Source of the DNA: Bog-159 sp963738345
GTDB lineage: Bacteria > Acidobacteriota > Terriglobia > Bryobacterales > Bryobacteraceae
DNA: 64,000 bases
Assembly (NCBI GenBank): GCA_963738345.1
Contig: CAVTWI010000002.1
Span: 4,526,001-4,590,000, forward strand
Direction: 5' to 3'
The position numbers were made by a program, and so were the translations under genes. The notes under the pieces are model-generated. The model had not been told where the DNA came from. It saw only the letters and a program-made list of their open reading frames with translations, and made no database searches. Shown piece by piece: positions 54,002-63,998 of this stretch (position 1 is its first letter; the number at the start of each line of letters is the position of its first letter).

Positions 54002-54787
54002 TCAGCGGTCAATAATATCCCGTAGTGGCCGCCAATAAATGTTCCGGAACGCTACTGGCCCGTGATCGCCTTGCAGCATAATGGGATTTTCCGCCGCTTC
54101 GGGGATATTGTTGGCCGCGCGCGTAGGCCCTTCCACTTCCACATTATTCTGCACGGAAAGCCCATTGAACACTACGCGGATGTATCTGGCGTTCTCGGTC
54201 TTCTTGCCCGCGGCATCGAAGCGCGGCGCGCGAAACCAGATATGGTATGACTGCCATTCGCCTGGCCGGCGTGACGCATTGCGACTGGGCGCCGATCCAC
54301 CCACGCCTTTGTTGTCTATCCAACGGTGATAGATGCCGCCACAGTCCGATGATGTAACCGGCTCGGTGGATCCGTAACTGTCGAAGATCTGCACCTCGTA
54401 GAGGCTGTGCAGATACACGCCGGAGTTCGAGCCTTTGGCCAGCATGAACTCTACATACAATTCGATATCGCCGAATTTCTTGTCGGAGATCAGATTGGCA
54501 GTGCGGCCAGTGGGTCCATTTAGGATCCGGTCGCCAGGCCCTGGAACAGCGGAGAGGCGCGTCGGCCCCAGCAAGCGGTCCCAAATGATGCCTGTGGTGC
54601 TGAACCAATCGCTCTTGCCGGAGCCAATGCCATGCCAACCGGCAACGTCGTGTCCATTGAGCAGCGGCATCCATCCCTCTTCGATCAAGTAGGGCGCGTC
54701 GCCATGGGCATCGCCGTCGTTATACTGTTGCCGTTGCTGGGCGCACAGTGCCGCAGTGGCCGCCAGGCACAAAATCACTTTCCGCAT
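54002..54787 (-). CDS. DUF1080 (3-keto-disaccharide hydrolase-type) secreted protein
   Basis: A 261-residue protein with a signal peptide (KVILCLAATAALCA) and a concanavalin-like DUF1080 domain: GWMPLLNGHDVAGWHG, FGDIELYVEFMLAKGSNSGVYLHSLYEVQIFDSYG, GEWQSYHIWFRAPRFD, ENPIMLQGDHGPVAFRNIYWRPL. The family hydrolyses 3-keto-disaccharides or binds glycans. It is the last gene of a long minus-strand run from 60252. Confidence 0.9.
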   Translation of the reverse strand: MRKVILCLAATAALCAQQRQQYNDGDAHGDAPYLIEEGWMPLLNGHDVAGWHGIGSGKSDWFSTTGIIWDRLLGPTRLSAVPGPGDRILNGPTGRTANLISDKKFGDIELYVEFMLAKGSNSGVYLHSLYEVQIFDSYGSTEPVTSSDCGGIYHRWIDNKGVGGSAPSRNASRRPGEWQSYHIWFRAPRFDAAGKKTENARYIRVVFNGLSVQNNVEVEGPTRAANNIPEAAENPIMLQGDHGPVAFRNIYWRPLRDIIDR

Positions 54788-54808
54788 ACCAGACGAGTGT
54801 ATCGCGGT

Positions 54809-55372
54809 TTAGCCGACTAGCAGGACCCTTAACTGTTCCAAGGCGTGGTCCCAATAGAGCCGCATGCGATCGGCCTGCGATTCCGATAGTCTGGCGTGCG
54901 TGAGCGCCAGGCGAGCCCTGTTGCGCTGCTCATAAAACCGAACCATAACGTTCGACCCATCCGGCCAATGCCAATGCAGGAGCTTTGGCGGATCGGCCTC
55001 GCCGACTTCAAACCTCGTATTTGGCAGCCACTGAGCGAGAGTGGCGGGGTCGTGAAATGCAGCCCAAACGGCCGCCCGCGGTACTGGGATGAGCTTGTTC
55101 AGCGTGATTTCGTGCTGCTGGCCGGGGGGACCATTGCGCTCGATATCGCGGATACCGCGCTCGGTTTCATATCCGGCGGCCACCATCTGGCTCCACCAGC
55201 GGTCCAAGCCATTGCGTTTCTCGAGCAGCAGCGAGAGTTCCCGGTGCTCCATCATGCGCGCACCGGCTTTGTCCAGGATCTTGAACCATTCATCCCACGT
55301 ACGCCCGGTTTTCTCCTTTACCGCATCATCGCTAAGAGTGCCTATGCGTGTTTGCTGAAAAGGCTTTGACAT
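54809..55372 (-). CDS. SRPBCC (AHSA1-like) protein
   Basis: A 187-residue protein with an N-terminal helical DUF4287-like part (GRTWDEWFKILDKAGARMMEHRE, KRNGLDRWWSQMVAAGYE) and a C-terminal START/SRPBCC fold (ITLNKLIPVPRAAVWAAFHDPATLAQWLP). It probably binds a hydrophobic ligand. It is 21 bases from folK and divergent from nothing. Confidence 0.8.
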   Translation of the reverse strand: MSKPFQQTRIGTLSDDAVKEKTGRTWDEWFKILDKAGARMMEHRELSLLLEKRNGLDRWWSQMVAAGYETERGIRDIERNGPPGQQHEITLNKLIPVPRAAVWAAFHDPATLAQWLPNTRFEVGEADPPKLLHWHWPDGSNVMVRFYEQRNRARLALTHARLSESQADRMRLYWDHALEQLRVLLVG

Positions 55373-55392
55373 GATGGTGGTTCGATTTTAAC

Positions 55393-55884
55393 TCAACTTA
55401 CCGGATCAATCTGGCGAACGGTCTGGCCGCGCAATTCCCCCAGTAGTTCTTTCATGGTCTTCTTGGTGACCGGATCGCGCAGGGTGGGGGCAAGATCCGC
55501 CAGTGGCGCCAGGACGAAGCGCCGATCGCGAAAACGGGGATGCGGGATTTCCAGTTGCGGAGTAACTACCACGGCATTCCCTAACAATAGGATATCGATA
55601 TCTATGGTGCGCGGTCCCTTGGGCGCCAGACGCCGGCGTCCGAGTTGGACTTCAAGCTTCATAGTGCGGTGGAGTAACTGAAGGGGGAACAGATCCGTGC
55701 GGGCCTCCACTACCAGGTTCAGGAACCAATTTTGATTCGGTACATCCATCGGTTCGGTTTCGTAAATGGGCGAAACTCTGAGGACCTGCAACCGCGGGGA
55801 TTCGAGCGCGCGGATGGCGGATTGCAGCATGGCGTGCCGGTCGCCGAGGTTGGAGCCCAAGCCTAGATACAGCTTCTTCATCAT
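55393..55884 (-). CDS. folK: HPPK: hydroxymethyl-dihydropterin pyrophosphokinase
   Basis: A 163-residue enzyme of folate synthesis: transfers pyrophosphate from ATP to 6-hydroxymethyl-7,8-dihydropterin. Motifs: YLGLGSNLGDR, PMDVPNQNWFLNLVV, RTIDIDILLLG, IPHPRFRDRRFVLAPL. Start at one of two adjacent ATGs (55884 or 55881), three bases after the ruvB stop, suggesting coupling. Confidence 0.92.
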   Translation of the reverse strand: MMKKLYLGLGSNLGDRHAMLQSAIRALESPRLQVLRVSPIYETEPMDVPNQNWFLNLVVEARTDLFPLQLLHRTMKLEVQLGRRRLAPKGPRTIDIDILLLGNAVVVTPQLEIPHPRFRDRRFVLAPLADLAPTLRDPVTKKTMKELLGELRGQTVRQIDPVS

Positions 55885-55886
55885 GC

Positions 55887-56912
55887 TTAAAATAGCGCTG
55901 GGTGATCTCCCCGGAAGCGTCTGGGAATCTTGAAGTATTCGTAAGCCGCTTCGGTGGCCACGCGGCCGCGCGGAGTGCGGTTGAGGAAGCCGAGTTGAAT
56001 TAGATAAGGCTCGTAGACTTCTTCGATAGTGTCGGCCTCCTCGGAAATCGATGCGGCAATCGTATTGAGCCCCACGGGGCCGCCGCGATATTTTTCGAGA
56101 ATGGTCAGCATGATTTTCTGATCGATTTCGTCGAGGCCGAAGCGATCGACTTCCAGCAGGTTCAGGGCGGTTTGGGCCACGGCTTGCGTAATGTGGCCGT
56201 CGGCCCTTACCTGGGCGTAATCGCGAACGCGGCGCAGCAGGCGATTGGCTATACGCGGTGTGCCGCGGCAACGGCGCGCGAGTTCCTGGGCCGCATCGTC
56301 ATCGATACCCACGGCCAGCAGACGGGCGGAACGCTGCACGATGACCGTCAACTCGTCCACGGCATAAGGATCCAGCCGCAGCACCAATCCGAAGCGCCCT
56401 CGCAAGGGCGCGCTGATCAGCCCTTGCCGGGTGGTGGCGCCGATAGCGGTGAAGCGCGGCATCGGCAGCGAATGAGTACGGGCGCCTGGCCCTGCGCCGA
56501 CCAGGATATCCACGCGGAAATCCTCCAGAGCGGAGTACAGCATCTCCTCCACATCGGGCATCAGCCGGTGGATTTCGTCGATGAAGAAGACTTGACGCGC
56601 GCGGATATTGCTGAGGATGCCGGTCAGGTCCAACTTCTTCTGCAATACGGGACCGGAGGTGGTGGTGATGGGCACCTCCAATTCTTCGGCGATGATGCAG
56701 GCGAGCGTGGTTTTGCCCAAGCCCGGTGGCCCGTAAAGCAGCACATGGTCCATGGCCTCACCGCGCATTCGAGCGGCTTCGATGGCGATGGACAGGTTTT
56801 CCTTCAGTTTTTTTTGACCGGCGAAGTCGGCGAGACTGCGCGGGCGGAGTCCGGCCTCGAACTGCGCATCCTCAGGCTGTCGCGCGCCGGAAACAAGTTC
56901 CCGATCGGGCAT
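55887..56912 (-). CDS. ruvB: Holliday junction branch-migration motor RuvB
   Basis: A 341-residue AAA+ helicase. N-terminal RPRSLADFAGQKKLKENL, Walker A LLYGPPGLGKTTLA, Walker B FIDEIHRL, sensor PMPRFTAIGATTRQGLIS, and the C-terminal winged helix (GGPVGLNTIAASI, NRTPRGRVATEAAYEYF). With RuvA it drives branch migration. It follows ruvA by 11 bases. The frame is intact. Confidence 0.96.
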   Translation of the reverse strand: MPDRELVSGARQPEDAQFEAGLRPRSLADFAGQKKLKENLSIAIEAARMRGEAMDHVLLYGPPGLGKTTLACIIAEELEVPITTTSGPVLQKKLDLTGILSNIRARQVFFIDEIHRLMPDVEEMLYSALEDFRVDILVGAGPGARTHSLPMPRFTAIGATTRQGLISAPLRGRFGLVLRLDPYAVDELTVIVQRSARLLAVGIDDDAAQELARRCRGTPRIANRLLRRVRDYAQVRADGHITQAVAQTALNLLEVDRFGLDEIDQKIMLTILEKYRGGPVGLNTIAASISEEADTIEEVYEPYLIQLGFLNRTPRGRVATEAAYEYFKIPRRFRGDHPALF

Positions 56913-56923
56913 TCGATTTCAGC

Positions 56924-57538
56924 TTAACGTACCAGTTCCAGGGCGCGCCGGAAAAGCGGCTCGAATTCCGTTTCGGGCGGGGGCGGAGCGCCGGAAACGC
57001 GCGCCTTGCGTACGGCCGCTTCGGCAGCGGGACGGGCGCAGCCCAAGTTCAGCAGCGCGGAAAGAACGTCCTGCTCGATAGTGGTCAATGCTCCGCTGGG
57101 CGCGCCTGGCGCGGAACTGGCTTCTTCGCCAGATGGCGCGGGCATCTTGTCACGAAGTTCCAGCACCATGCGCTCGGCGGTCTTCTTGCCCACGCCGGGG
57201 ATGCGGACCAGGCGGTCAACTTCGCCGCGGCGTATGTTGGCGATCAGGTCCAGCGCGGGGATGCCCGACAGGACGGCCATCGCCATTTTCGGACCGATGC
57301 CGCTGACCGAGATGAGTTTCTCGAACAGGGCTTTCTCATCCTGCGTAAGAAAGCCAAAGAGCGCCAGGGCGTCTTCGCGGACGTGTGTGTGAATCCTGAG
57401 CCGAACTTCTGCACCCGTGTCTGGCAAGTGCGCGTAGGTAGAGACGGGAATGGTCACGTCGTAGCCCACGCCGCCTACGTCGACCACCGCCTGGTTCGGA
57501 TGCTTTTCAAGAAGCACGCCGCGGAGCAAAGCAATCAT
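56924..57538 (-). CDS. ruvA: Holliday junction binding protein RuvA
   Basis: A 204-residue protein with the N-terminal OB fold (IALLRGVLLEKHPNQAVVDVGGVGYDVTIP), two helix-hairpin-helix motifs (LISVSGIGPKMAMAVLSGI and LVRIPGVGKKTAERMVLELRDK) and the C-terminal RuvB-binding domain. It binds four-way junctions and loads RuvB. RuvC is not in the window. Confidence 0.95.
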   Translation of the reverse strand: MIALLRGVLLEKHPNQAVVDVGGVGYDVTIPVSTYAHLPDTGAEVRLRIHTHVREDALALFGFLTQDEKALFEKLISVSGIGPKMAMAVLSGIPALDLIANIRRGEVDRLVRIPGVGKKTAERMVLELRDKMPAPSGEEASSAPGAPSGALTTIEQDVLSALLNLGCARPAAEAAVRKARVSGAPPPPETEFEPLFRRALELVR

Positions 57539-57565
57539 AAGTCTGTATTGTAGCGGCGCGCGGAG

Positions 57566-58372
57566 CTATTTCGAATCGAGATTGGCGTTGAGATCGTCCG
57601 GTGTCACATCGCACTTGGCACCCGTGACCGGAATATCTATTTTGGCGGTCCACAGGATGGCGTTGACGATCATACGCCGCTGATCTTCCAGGCCCCAATT
57701 GTGATGGAAGTGGCCGCCGGTGAAGCCGAAGCCGCGGCCGCCATCTTCGCGTTCCACGGCCCAGGCTACGGTTTCCTGCTGGGGTTTGTCCTTGGGCAAC
57801 ATGGTGGTCAGAATCGGAATCAGCCGTTTATCGTCCTTGCGGAAGACGATCTTGTAATACCATTCGTCGGTGCCCCGAAAACTATCCCATCCGCGCGAAA
57901 TCGGATGGGCGGGTGCGGCCTGGCTCAGTTCGACATCGTTAACGGGGTTTTGTGAAAACCCTTTTCTGTAGAATCCGCCGATCCAATCGAGCAATTCCAT
58001 TCCGCCGTGGTCTCCGGGCACTTCGACCGCGTAATGCAAGCAGGCCAACCCCACGCCCTTCTTCATTAGCGCGCCCATTTTCGCCAGATGGTCGCCCGCG
58101 ATCAGGGGGTGCTTTTCGCCGCCATCCTCGTAAAGCACGATACTGGTGGCGCCGTCGAAGAACGAATCGTCCGCGGGCCATCCACCCTTCACCACCACCA
58201 CATTGACACCGGGATTCTGGCGAAGACACTTCGCCAAGAGCATCGATCCGGCGTTGAACTCATGCTCGCCGGGGCCATGGCTGGGTGTTCCTGCCACGAT
58301 GACGATCTTCGCCGCCGACGCGGCGAAGGCGGCCCAGCACAAGGCGATCGATAAAAGGCCAGTTCTGATCAT
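57566..58372 (-). CDS. ThuA-like secreted protein
   Basis: A 268-residue protein with a signal peptide (LSIALCWAAFAASA) and a glutamine-amidotransferase-like ThuA fold: IVIVAGTPSHGPGEHEFNAG, GVGLACLHYAVEVPG, WYYKIVFR, GFGFTGGHFHHNWG. ThuA proteins act in trehalose or sugar oxidation pathways and occur beside DUF1080 proteins. The ATG at 58372 overlaps the stop of the SGNH gene (ATGA). Confidence 0.88.
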   Translation of the reverse strand: MIRTGLLSIALCWAAFAASAAKIVIVAGTPSHGPGEHEFNAGSMLLAKCLRQNPGVNVVVVKGGWPADDSFFDGATSIVLYEDGGEKHPLIAGDHLAKMGALMKKGVGLACLHYAVEVPGDHGGMELLDWIGGFYRKGFSQNPVNDVELSQAAPAHPISRGWDSFRGTDEWYYKIVFRKDDKRLIPILTTMLPKDKPQQETVAWAVEREDGGRGFGFTGGHFHHNWGLEDQRRMIVNAILWTAKIDIPVTGAKCDVTPDDLNANLDSK

Positions 58373-59500
58373 TTGTGGTCCTTCTGCAGCCACTCGCGGA
58401 GGCCGCCTTTCTTCTTGTCCGCCTGTTTTTTCTCCTGCTTCGCTGCTTTGGTGGATTTCACTTCGGGCTTCGCAAAGTTGTCGACCGCAGCCAGGGCGAT
58501 CGGCGCCATGATGCGGTAGCCGCGCGCGTTGGGATGCAATCCGTCATCGGCTAAGTCGGCTTGCATGAAACCGGATTTATCCACCATGGCCGAATAATAA
58601 TCCACATACGGATAGTGGCGCTGTTCGCAGAATCCCTTGAGCCACGCATTCACTTCCAAAATCCTGGCAGGGGGTAAGTGGGCGGTCCGGGCATACTGCG
58701 GATTGACGTCCTTATGGTAATCGCTAACGGGCAGGAGGGAAGCGAAGATGGGCTGGATGTGGTGGGCATCCGCCAGGTCGGCGATCATGGATAGATTGTT
58801 TTCGATTGTGGTGACGGCTACGCCGCGCCCGATATCATTGATACCGGCCAACACCAGCATCAACCGCGGCTTCAGTTCGATGACGTCGGCCTTCATGCGT
58901 CCGAGCATTTCACCGGTGATCTGGCCACTGATGCCGCGATTGACGAAGTCGCGGTCCGCGCCGTAATACTGATTCAGACGCCAACCGTCGGTAATGGAGT
59001 CGCCCAGGAATACGACACGCGGCTTGCGAGGCGGCGGAGGGGGCCGAGTTTTTCGATTGGCTTCCGCATAACGTTTCAGGTTATCGCGATCGGGGTTGCG
59101 CAATTGCGTTTCTTTCAGATCCAGCAAGGCGCGAAAATGAGCGTCGAGCCGATCCACCGCATCGCGCAACTCGCCAAACTGCCGCCGCGCTTCTTCGGGA
59201 AACGGAAATGGCCTCGGCACAGTCTCGGCGATGGCCAGGTAAGCGCGCGCATCGTTCAGGAACGCGAAGGTATAGCCTGGGCGTTTTGCGGCGCGGTTTC
59301 CAAATTGGCCAGCGACTGACGGGCATCTTCCAGAGCGGGGGCTCCGGCGCGCGCCAAGCCCGGTACGGCCAAGCCGGTCGACTCCATCAGTTGCACGCTA
59401 CGCCGTTCCAGTTTCAGCGCTTCCTGATTGGAAAGTAAGGCGCCGACCGTTGGCCTAACGCGATCGCCGCAGCCGCGCAAAAACAGGCAAGCCATTTCAT
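58369..59500 (-). pseudogene. SGNH/GDSL hydrolase, two N-terminal frameshifts
   Basis: The esterase domain (about 64-250 of the last frame) is intact: FLGDSITDGW, GISGQITGEML, LAGINDIGRG and DDGLHPNARGY give the Ser, Gly, Asn and His-Asp residues. The N-terminus is spread over three frames: a signal peptide from ATG 59500 (KWLACFCAAAAIALGQ), then SNQEALKLERRSVQLMESTG after a lost A near 59451, then the last frame after a lost T near 59271. Both are consistent with homopolymer shortening. The start overlaps the DUF3108 stop by four bases. Confidence 0.78.
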
Positions 59501-60252
59501 GTTTTTTCTTCTTTCTCCAGTTGTAAGGTGATCGTGCCGATGGTGAATTGCAGGCGCACGCGGATTTGCACGGGTAACTTGCGCGCGTCGTCGGTTATCC
59601 AGAAATGCAGATGCCCGTAGCGGCGATAAACACATCATTGAACAGGAATGCTTCATAGCGAATCGTTTTGAACGATCCGGCAGGCGTCTTAATGTCCTCG
59701 CGCTGCTGTGCTTCGATGTCGGGCCATGACGCTTTTTTTGCCGTCGCTGATTGCCATCTGGGTACTCTGGCCGGGCTGCAAATTCAAAGTGCGGAGCGTA
59801 TAGAGTCCGCCTAAAACATCGTGCACGCAACCCGGCGTATCAATTTCGTGCACGGTGGTAGCGCCTTTTTTATCCAGGTCTTTCTCCAGATATTCGGCTT
59901 TGCGAGCTTCGCGATTGAAGGTGACTCGCGTCTCTTTGTGACGGGTACCTTCTTCGGCCTTCAGGTAAGACCCAGTGGAACAAAGGTCGGGATCAAGGTT
60001 GGATACGTAATCGTTGTTTACTTTAAAAAGTTTGGATACCAGACCGGTGGATTCCAGGTGCAGGTCGGCTTGCCAGCCCGGACCGGAGGAATTCTGCTGG
60101 CGCGGTGTCGCGCTCCAAATGAGGCGGGCCTTACCGGCGGTAACGAGGCGCCACTCAACCGTGTACTGCAGCGTCTCCCGCGCGGGGAGTGCGCCGGGTG
60201 CGGCGACTACTGGACCTACAAATAGAAGGAGCAGCATCCGGACTGCTGTCAT
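59497..60252 (-). pseudogene. DUF3108 protein, two frameshifts
   Basis: A periplasmic protein of about 250 residues with a signal peptide (MLLLLFVGPVVAAPG) and a DUF3108 beta domain: YTVEWRLVTAGKARLIW, GLVSKLFKVNNDYVSNLDPDLCS, VHDVLGGLYTLRTLNLQPGQS. Shifts occur near 59727 and 59620; the final frame (YGHLHFWITDDARKLPVQIR, TIGTITLQLEKEEKT) stops in ATGA with the SGNH gene. It opens the long minus-strand run down to DUF1080. Confidence 0.78.
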
Positions 60253-60291
60253 TAAGGTCAGTGTATCGCGTTGTGAGCAGGACAGGCGGAA

Positions 60292-61332
60292 GTGACGTTC
60301 CCTTATACTGAAATCATTCTTGAACTGACTGCCAACGGACTCTACTGTGCACGCGGCGATTTCCATATCGATCCGTGGAATCCGGTAGACCGCGCGGTGA
60401 TCACACACGCGCATTCCGACCACGCCTGCCCGGGCTCACGCGCCTATTTGACGGCACGACCCGGCCAGTCGCTGTTGCGAGCGAGAATCGGCGCGGACGC
60501 CGCAATACAACTTGTCGACTATGGCGAGACGGTGGCGATGGGAGGCGTGAGCGTCTCACTGCATCCGGCGGGGCATATTCTTGGTTCGGCGCAAGTGCGG
60601 ATGGAATACGGCGGTGAAGTGTGGGCGGTTTCCGGAGATTACAAACTGGAGCCGGATGTCACATGCGCGCAATTTGAGCCTCTTGCATGCCAAACCTTTG
60701 TAACCGAATCGACCTTTGGCTTGCCCATCTATCGCTGGCCGGCCGAGGCAGATGTGTTCAACGAGATCCGAAACTGGTGGCTTGCCAACCAGGAGGCTGG
60801 AAAGGCTAGCGTGCTATTCGCTTATAGCCTGGGCAAAGCGCAAAGGGTGTTGGCGGGTATCGACCCAATGGGTCCGAGTTCTATACTCACGGCGCCGTGG
60901 AGAATTTCTGCCGGATCTATCTGGAAGCAGGCATCGCGCTTGCGCCGACTACGCATGCTTCCGCCGCGGCGGCCGGTACGGACTGGAGTCGCGCGCTGAT
61001 CATCGCACCGCCATCGGCCAACGGCAGCCCGTGGATGCGGCGATTTGGTCCGGTTTCGACTGGTTTCGTTTCCGGGTGGATGCGTATTCGCGGGGCACGG
61101 CGGCGGCGATCGCTCGACCGCGGCCTGGTCCTCTCAGACCATGCCGACTGGCCTGGACTGATGTCCGCCATTCGCGCAACTGGCGCCTCGCGCGTATGGG
61201 TGACACATGGCTATCGCGCGCCGGTAGTGGAATGGCTGAAGCAGCAGGGACTAGATGCGCAGGCGGTGGAAACGCGGTTCGAAGGGGAACAGGACGAAAC
61301 CGGCGCGCGAGCCTGCCGAGGCCGAGCCATGA
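60292..61332 (+). pseudogene. Ligase-associated DNA exonuclease (MBL fold), frameshifted
   Basis: A beta-lactamase-fold nuclease: ITHAHSDHACPG supplies HxHxDH, later GHILGSAQV, SGDYKLEPD and VLSDHADWPG. A base is lost near 60880, after GKAQRVLAGIDP, and a second shift is needed near 61295 for the expected tail (PAREPAEAEP) to stop in ATGA with the ligase start. As sequenced, the second frame instead runs straight into the ligase without a stop. The family trims ends for the partner ligase in double-strand-break or nick repair. It starts at a GTG at 60292. Confidence 0.8.
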
Positions 61333-62913
61333 AGGCTTTCGCCGAGTTATACGCGGCCATCGACGAGACTACCAAGACCAACGAGAAGGTAGCCGCCATG
61401 ACGCGCTATTTTGAGCGCGTACCCCCGGCGGACGCGGCGTGGGCGGCCACGTTTCTGATCGGCCGCCGCCCCAAGCGGCTATTGGAATCGCGCAAACTGG
61501 CGCAGTGGGCGATCGAGGAGTCTGGGATTCCCGACTGGCTGTTCGGCGAATGCTACCACGCGGTGGGCGATTTCGCCGAGACAATCGCGCTGCTGCTGCC
61601 GCCGGCCCAGACTTCGAGCGATCTTGCCGCTGCACTACTGGATCGAAGAGCGACTGCTGCCGTTGCGCGACGCGGACGACGAGGCCCGGCGCGCTTCGCT
61701 GGTGGCGGCATGGCGCGAAATGGACGAACGCCAGCGCTTTGCCTGGAACAAAATCATCACCGGCGAGTTTCGCGTGGGTGTTTCGCAGAGCCTGGTGGTG
61801 CGCGCCGTCGCCGCGGTAAGCGGACTGGACGCGGCCGTCGTGTCACATCGCCTGATGGGCGATTGGCAGCCCACCGCCGAGTTCTGGTCGCAACTCATCG
61901 CCACGGATGCAGGCGATGCGGACGTGAGCCGGCCCTATCCATTTTTCCTGGCGTATCCGGTGGAAGGCCCGATCGAGGATTTAGGCAATATAGCGGAATG
62001 GCAGGTGGAGTGGAAATGGGACGGCATTCGCGCCCAATTGATCCGCCGCGACGGACAAAGTTTCGTGTGGTCGCGCGGAGAGGAGTTGATGACCGACCGG
62101 TTTCCGGAACTGGCGGCACTGGGCGCGCGCCTGCCGGATGGAGTGGTGATCGATGGCGAGGTGCTTCCATGGAAAGCCGGCGAGCCGATGCCTTTCGCGC
62201 AAATGCAGCGGCGTACGGGCCGCAAGGTGTTGGGTCCGCGCATCCTCGCCGAGATTCCGGTGGTAATGGTAGCCTACGACCTGTTGGAGTTAAACGGCGA
62301 AGACATCCGGGAAAGTGATTTGGAATTTCGGCGCGCACGCCTGGAAGAGATCGCGCCACCCGATTCCGCGCTCATGGTATCGCCCGTCGTGCGGGCCGAC
62401 ACGTGGGCGGACCTCACGGTGCTGCGGGAGCAGGCGCGAGCGCGCAAAGTAGAGGGCTTTATGCTGAAGCGCCTCGGCTCGCCATACCGCGTAGGACGGC
62501 GCCGCGGCGACTGGTGGAAATGGAAGATCCACCCGTACTCGGTGGATGCCGTACTCATTTACGCGCAACCCGGCAATGGACGGCGCGCCAGCCTATTCAC
62601 CGATTACACATTCGGTGTTTGGGACGGCGATCAACTGGTGCCGTTCGCCAAAGCTTACTCGGGACTGACCGACGATGAGATTCGCCAGGTGGATGCCTTC
62701 GTGCGCGCCAACACCATCGAGAAGTTCGGGCCGGTGCGCTCCGTGAAACCCGAACTGGTCTTCGAACTGGCGTTTGAAGGCATCCAACGTTCCCCGCGCC
62801 ACCGGTCCGGGATCGCCGTACGATTCCCGCGCATGGCGCGCTGGCGGACAGACAAGAAGGCAGCCGACGCGGACAGCATCGATACGATCCGCGCGCTGCT
62901 GCCTCCCGGTTAG
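61329..62913 (+). pseudogene. ATP-dependent DNA ligase, one frameshift
   Basis: Read across one extra base near 61622 this is a normal 527-residue ligase: N-terminal DNA-binding domain (TRYFERVPPADAAWAATFLIGRR, WNKIITGEFRVGVSQSLV), adenylation domain with nucleotidyl-lysine motif EWKWDGIRAQL, later VIDGEVLPW, EGFMLKRLGSPYRVGRR, WWKWKIHPYS, and an OB domain. It belongs to the type paired with an MBL exonuclease. An Lhr-type helicase often completes this cluster but is not downstream here. Confidence 0.85.
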
Positions 62914-63998
62914 TTATCGAACGGCTTTCCTTCGGAGAGCGTCTTGGCCATGGCTTCCAGGTTCTTCTTATTGATGGGGTCAGGCGCCTGGGCCGCTGCC
63001 TTTTGGGCATACTCGGCAGCTTTCTTGTAATCGCCAACCGCCATGTACCCGCGCGCTAGTCCAACGTTCACCGGCCATGCATCTCCATGACGCTCGGCAT
63101 TCAGCTTGAAGATTTCCAGGGCTTCGTCATTCTTCTTCTCTGCGAGTAGCTGACGCCCATACTGATGGATCTCGAGACCCGTCGCTGTAGGATTGTGAAC
63201 GGCGGCCTGCATGATGGTCTTGGCCTCCGCATCGCGACCCATCTTCGAGAGTACTTGCGCCTTGGTGCTGAGGGTCGCGAAATTGGACTGGCCGACGAAG
63301 GGAGTATTAATCGCCAAGTCGGCCCAAGCCAGAGCATCTTCCAGATGGACACCTGCCTGGACGCAAAACTGTGCGGCAGCATCATAAGCCAGGGGATCGA
63401 AGCCGGCGCCACCGGTCAGTTCCTGGCGCAACTTGGTCACGTAGATATCATTGATATTCTCGACTTTGATATTAAACGGGACTGCCAGTTCTTCCCACTG
63501 TAATTCCGCCGTGGCTTCAGTCGGCCGCCGGGCGGTGAATTCATAGGTGAGCCATTCGCGATACTCATGCTTGGCCGGCTTCACTTTCACGCGGAGCGCG
63601 TCCTGGGTTTCGTCATAAAAGAAACTGCCCCATGCGGCGGAATTCTTCGAAAAGATGACGGTCCATTCGGTTTCGCCGGGAATCATGTGCAGGCCATATT
63701 GGCCGGCAGCCAGTGGCTGGCCTTCAATGGTTACCGGATCGGAAACCGTCAGTACGGTGTTTTCATTTGCGCCGCCGCGCCACGGGCTCAACTTACCGCC
63801 GCGGAAACCAAGGTCGGTCATGCCGTAAGGCACCAATTTGCCCCAGATTTCGCCCCGCCGGTCTTTACCGTTCGGGCCGTGTACCGCAGGGCTGGAGTAG
63901 GCGATGGTAACCTTGACGGGGCCAATGAACTGAGTTACCGCGGCTTTTTGGTTGTTACCACTGGGGGGGAGGGTTAGCGCCGGATACTGAGAGAACAT
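62910..63998 (-). CDS. DUF2911-TPR protein, possibly cut at the right edge
   Basis: From the ATG at 63998, 362 residues: a DUF2911 beta domain (about 25-185; IGPVKVTIAYSSPAVHGPNGKDRRGEIWGKLVPYG, GQYGLHMIPGETEWTVIFSKN) and a C-terminal helical part with TPR-like repeats (DEALEIFKLNAERHGDAWPVNVGLARGYMAVGDYKKAAEYAQKA). No signal peptide follows this ATG, so the real start may lie beyond the edge. It overlaps the ligase 3' end by four bases on the opposite strand. Confidence 0.82.
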   Translation of the reverse strand: MFSQYPALTLPPSGNNQKAAVTQFIGPVKVTIAYSSPAVHGPNGKDRRGEIWGKLVPYGMTDLGFRGGKLSPWRGGANENTVLTVSDPVTIEGQPLAAGQYGLHMIPGETEWTVIFSKNSAAWGSFFYDETQDALRVKVKPAKHEYREWLTYEFTARRPTEATAELQWEELAVPFNIKVENINDIYVTKLRQELTGGAGFDPLAYDAAAQFCVQAGVHLEDALAWADLAINTPFVGQSNFATLSTKAQVLSKMGRDAEAKTIMQAAVHNPTATGLEIHQYGRQLLAEKKNDEALEIFKLNAERHGDAWPVNVGLARGYMAVGDYKKAAEYAQKAAAQAPDPINKKNLEAMAKTLSEGKPFDN

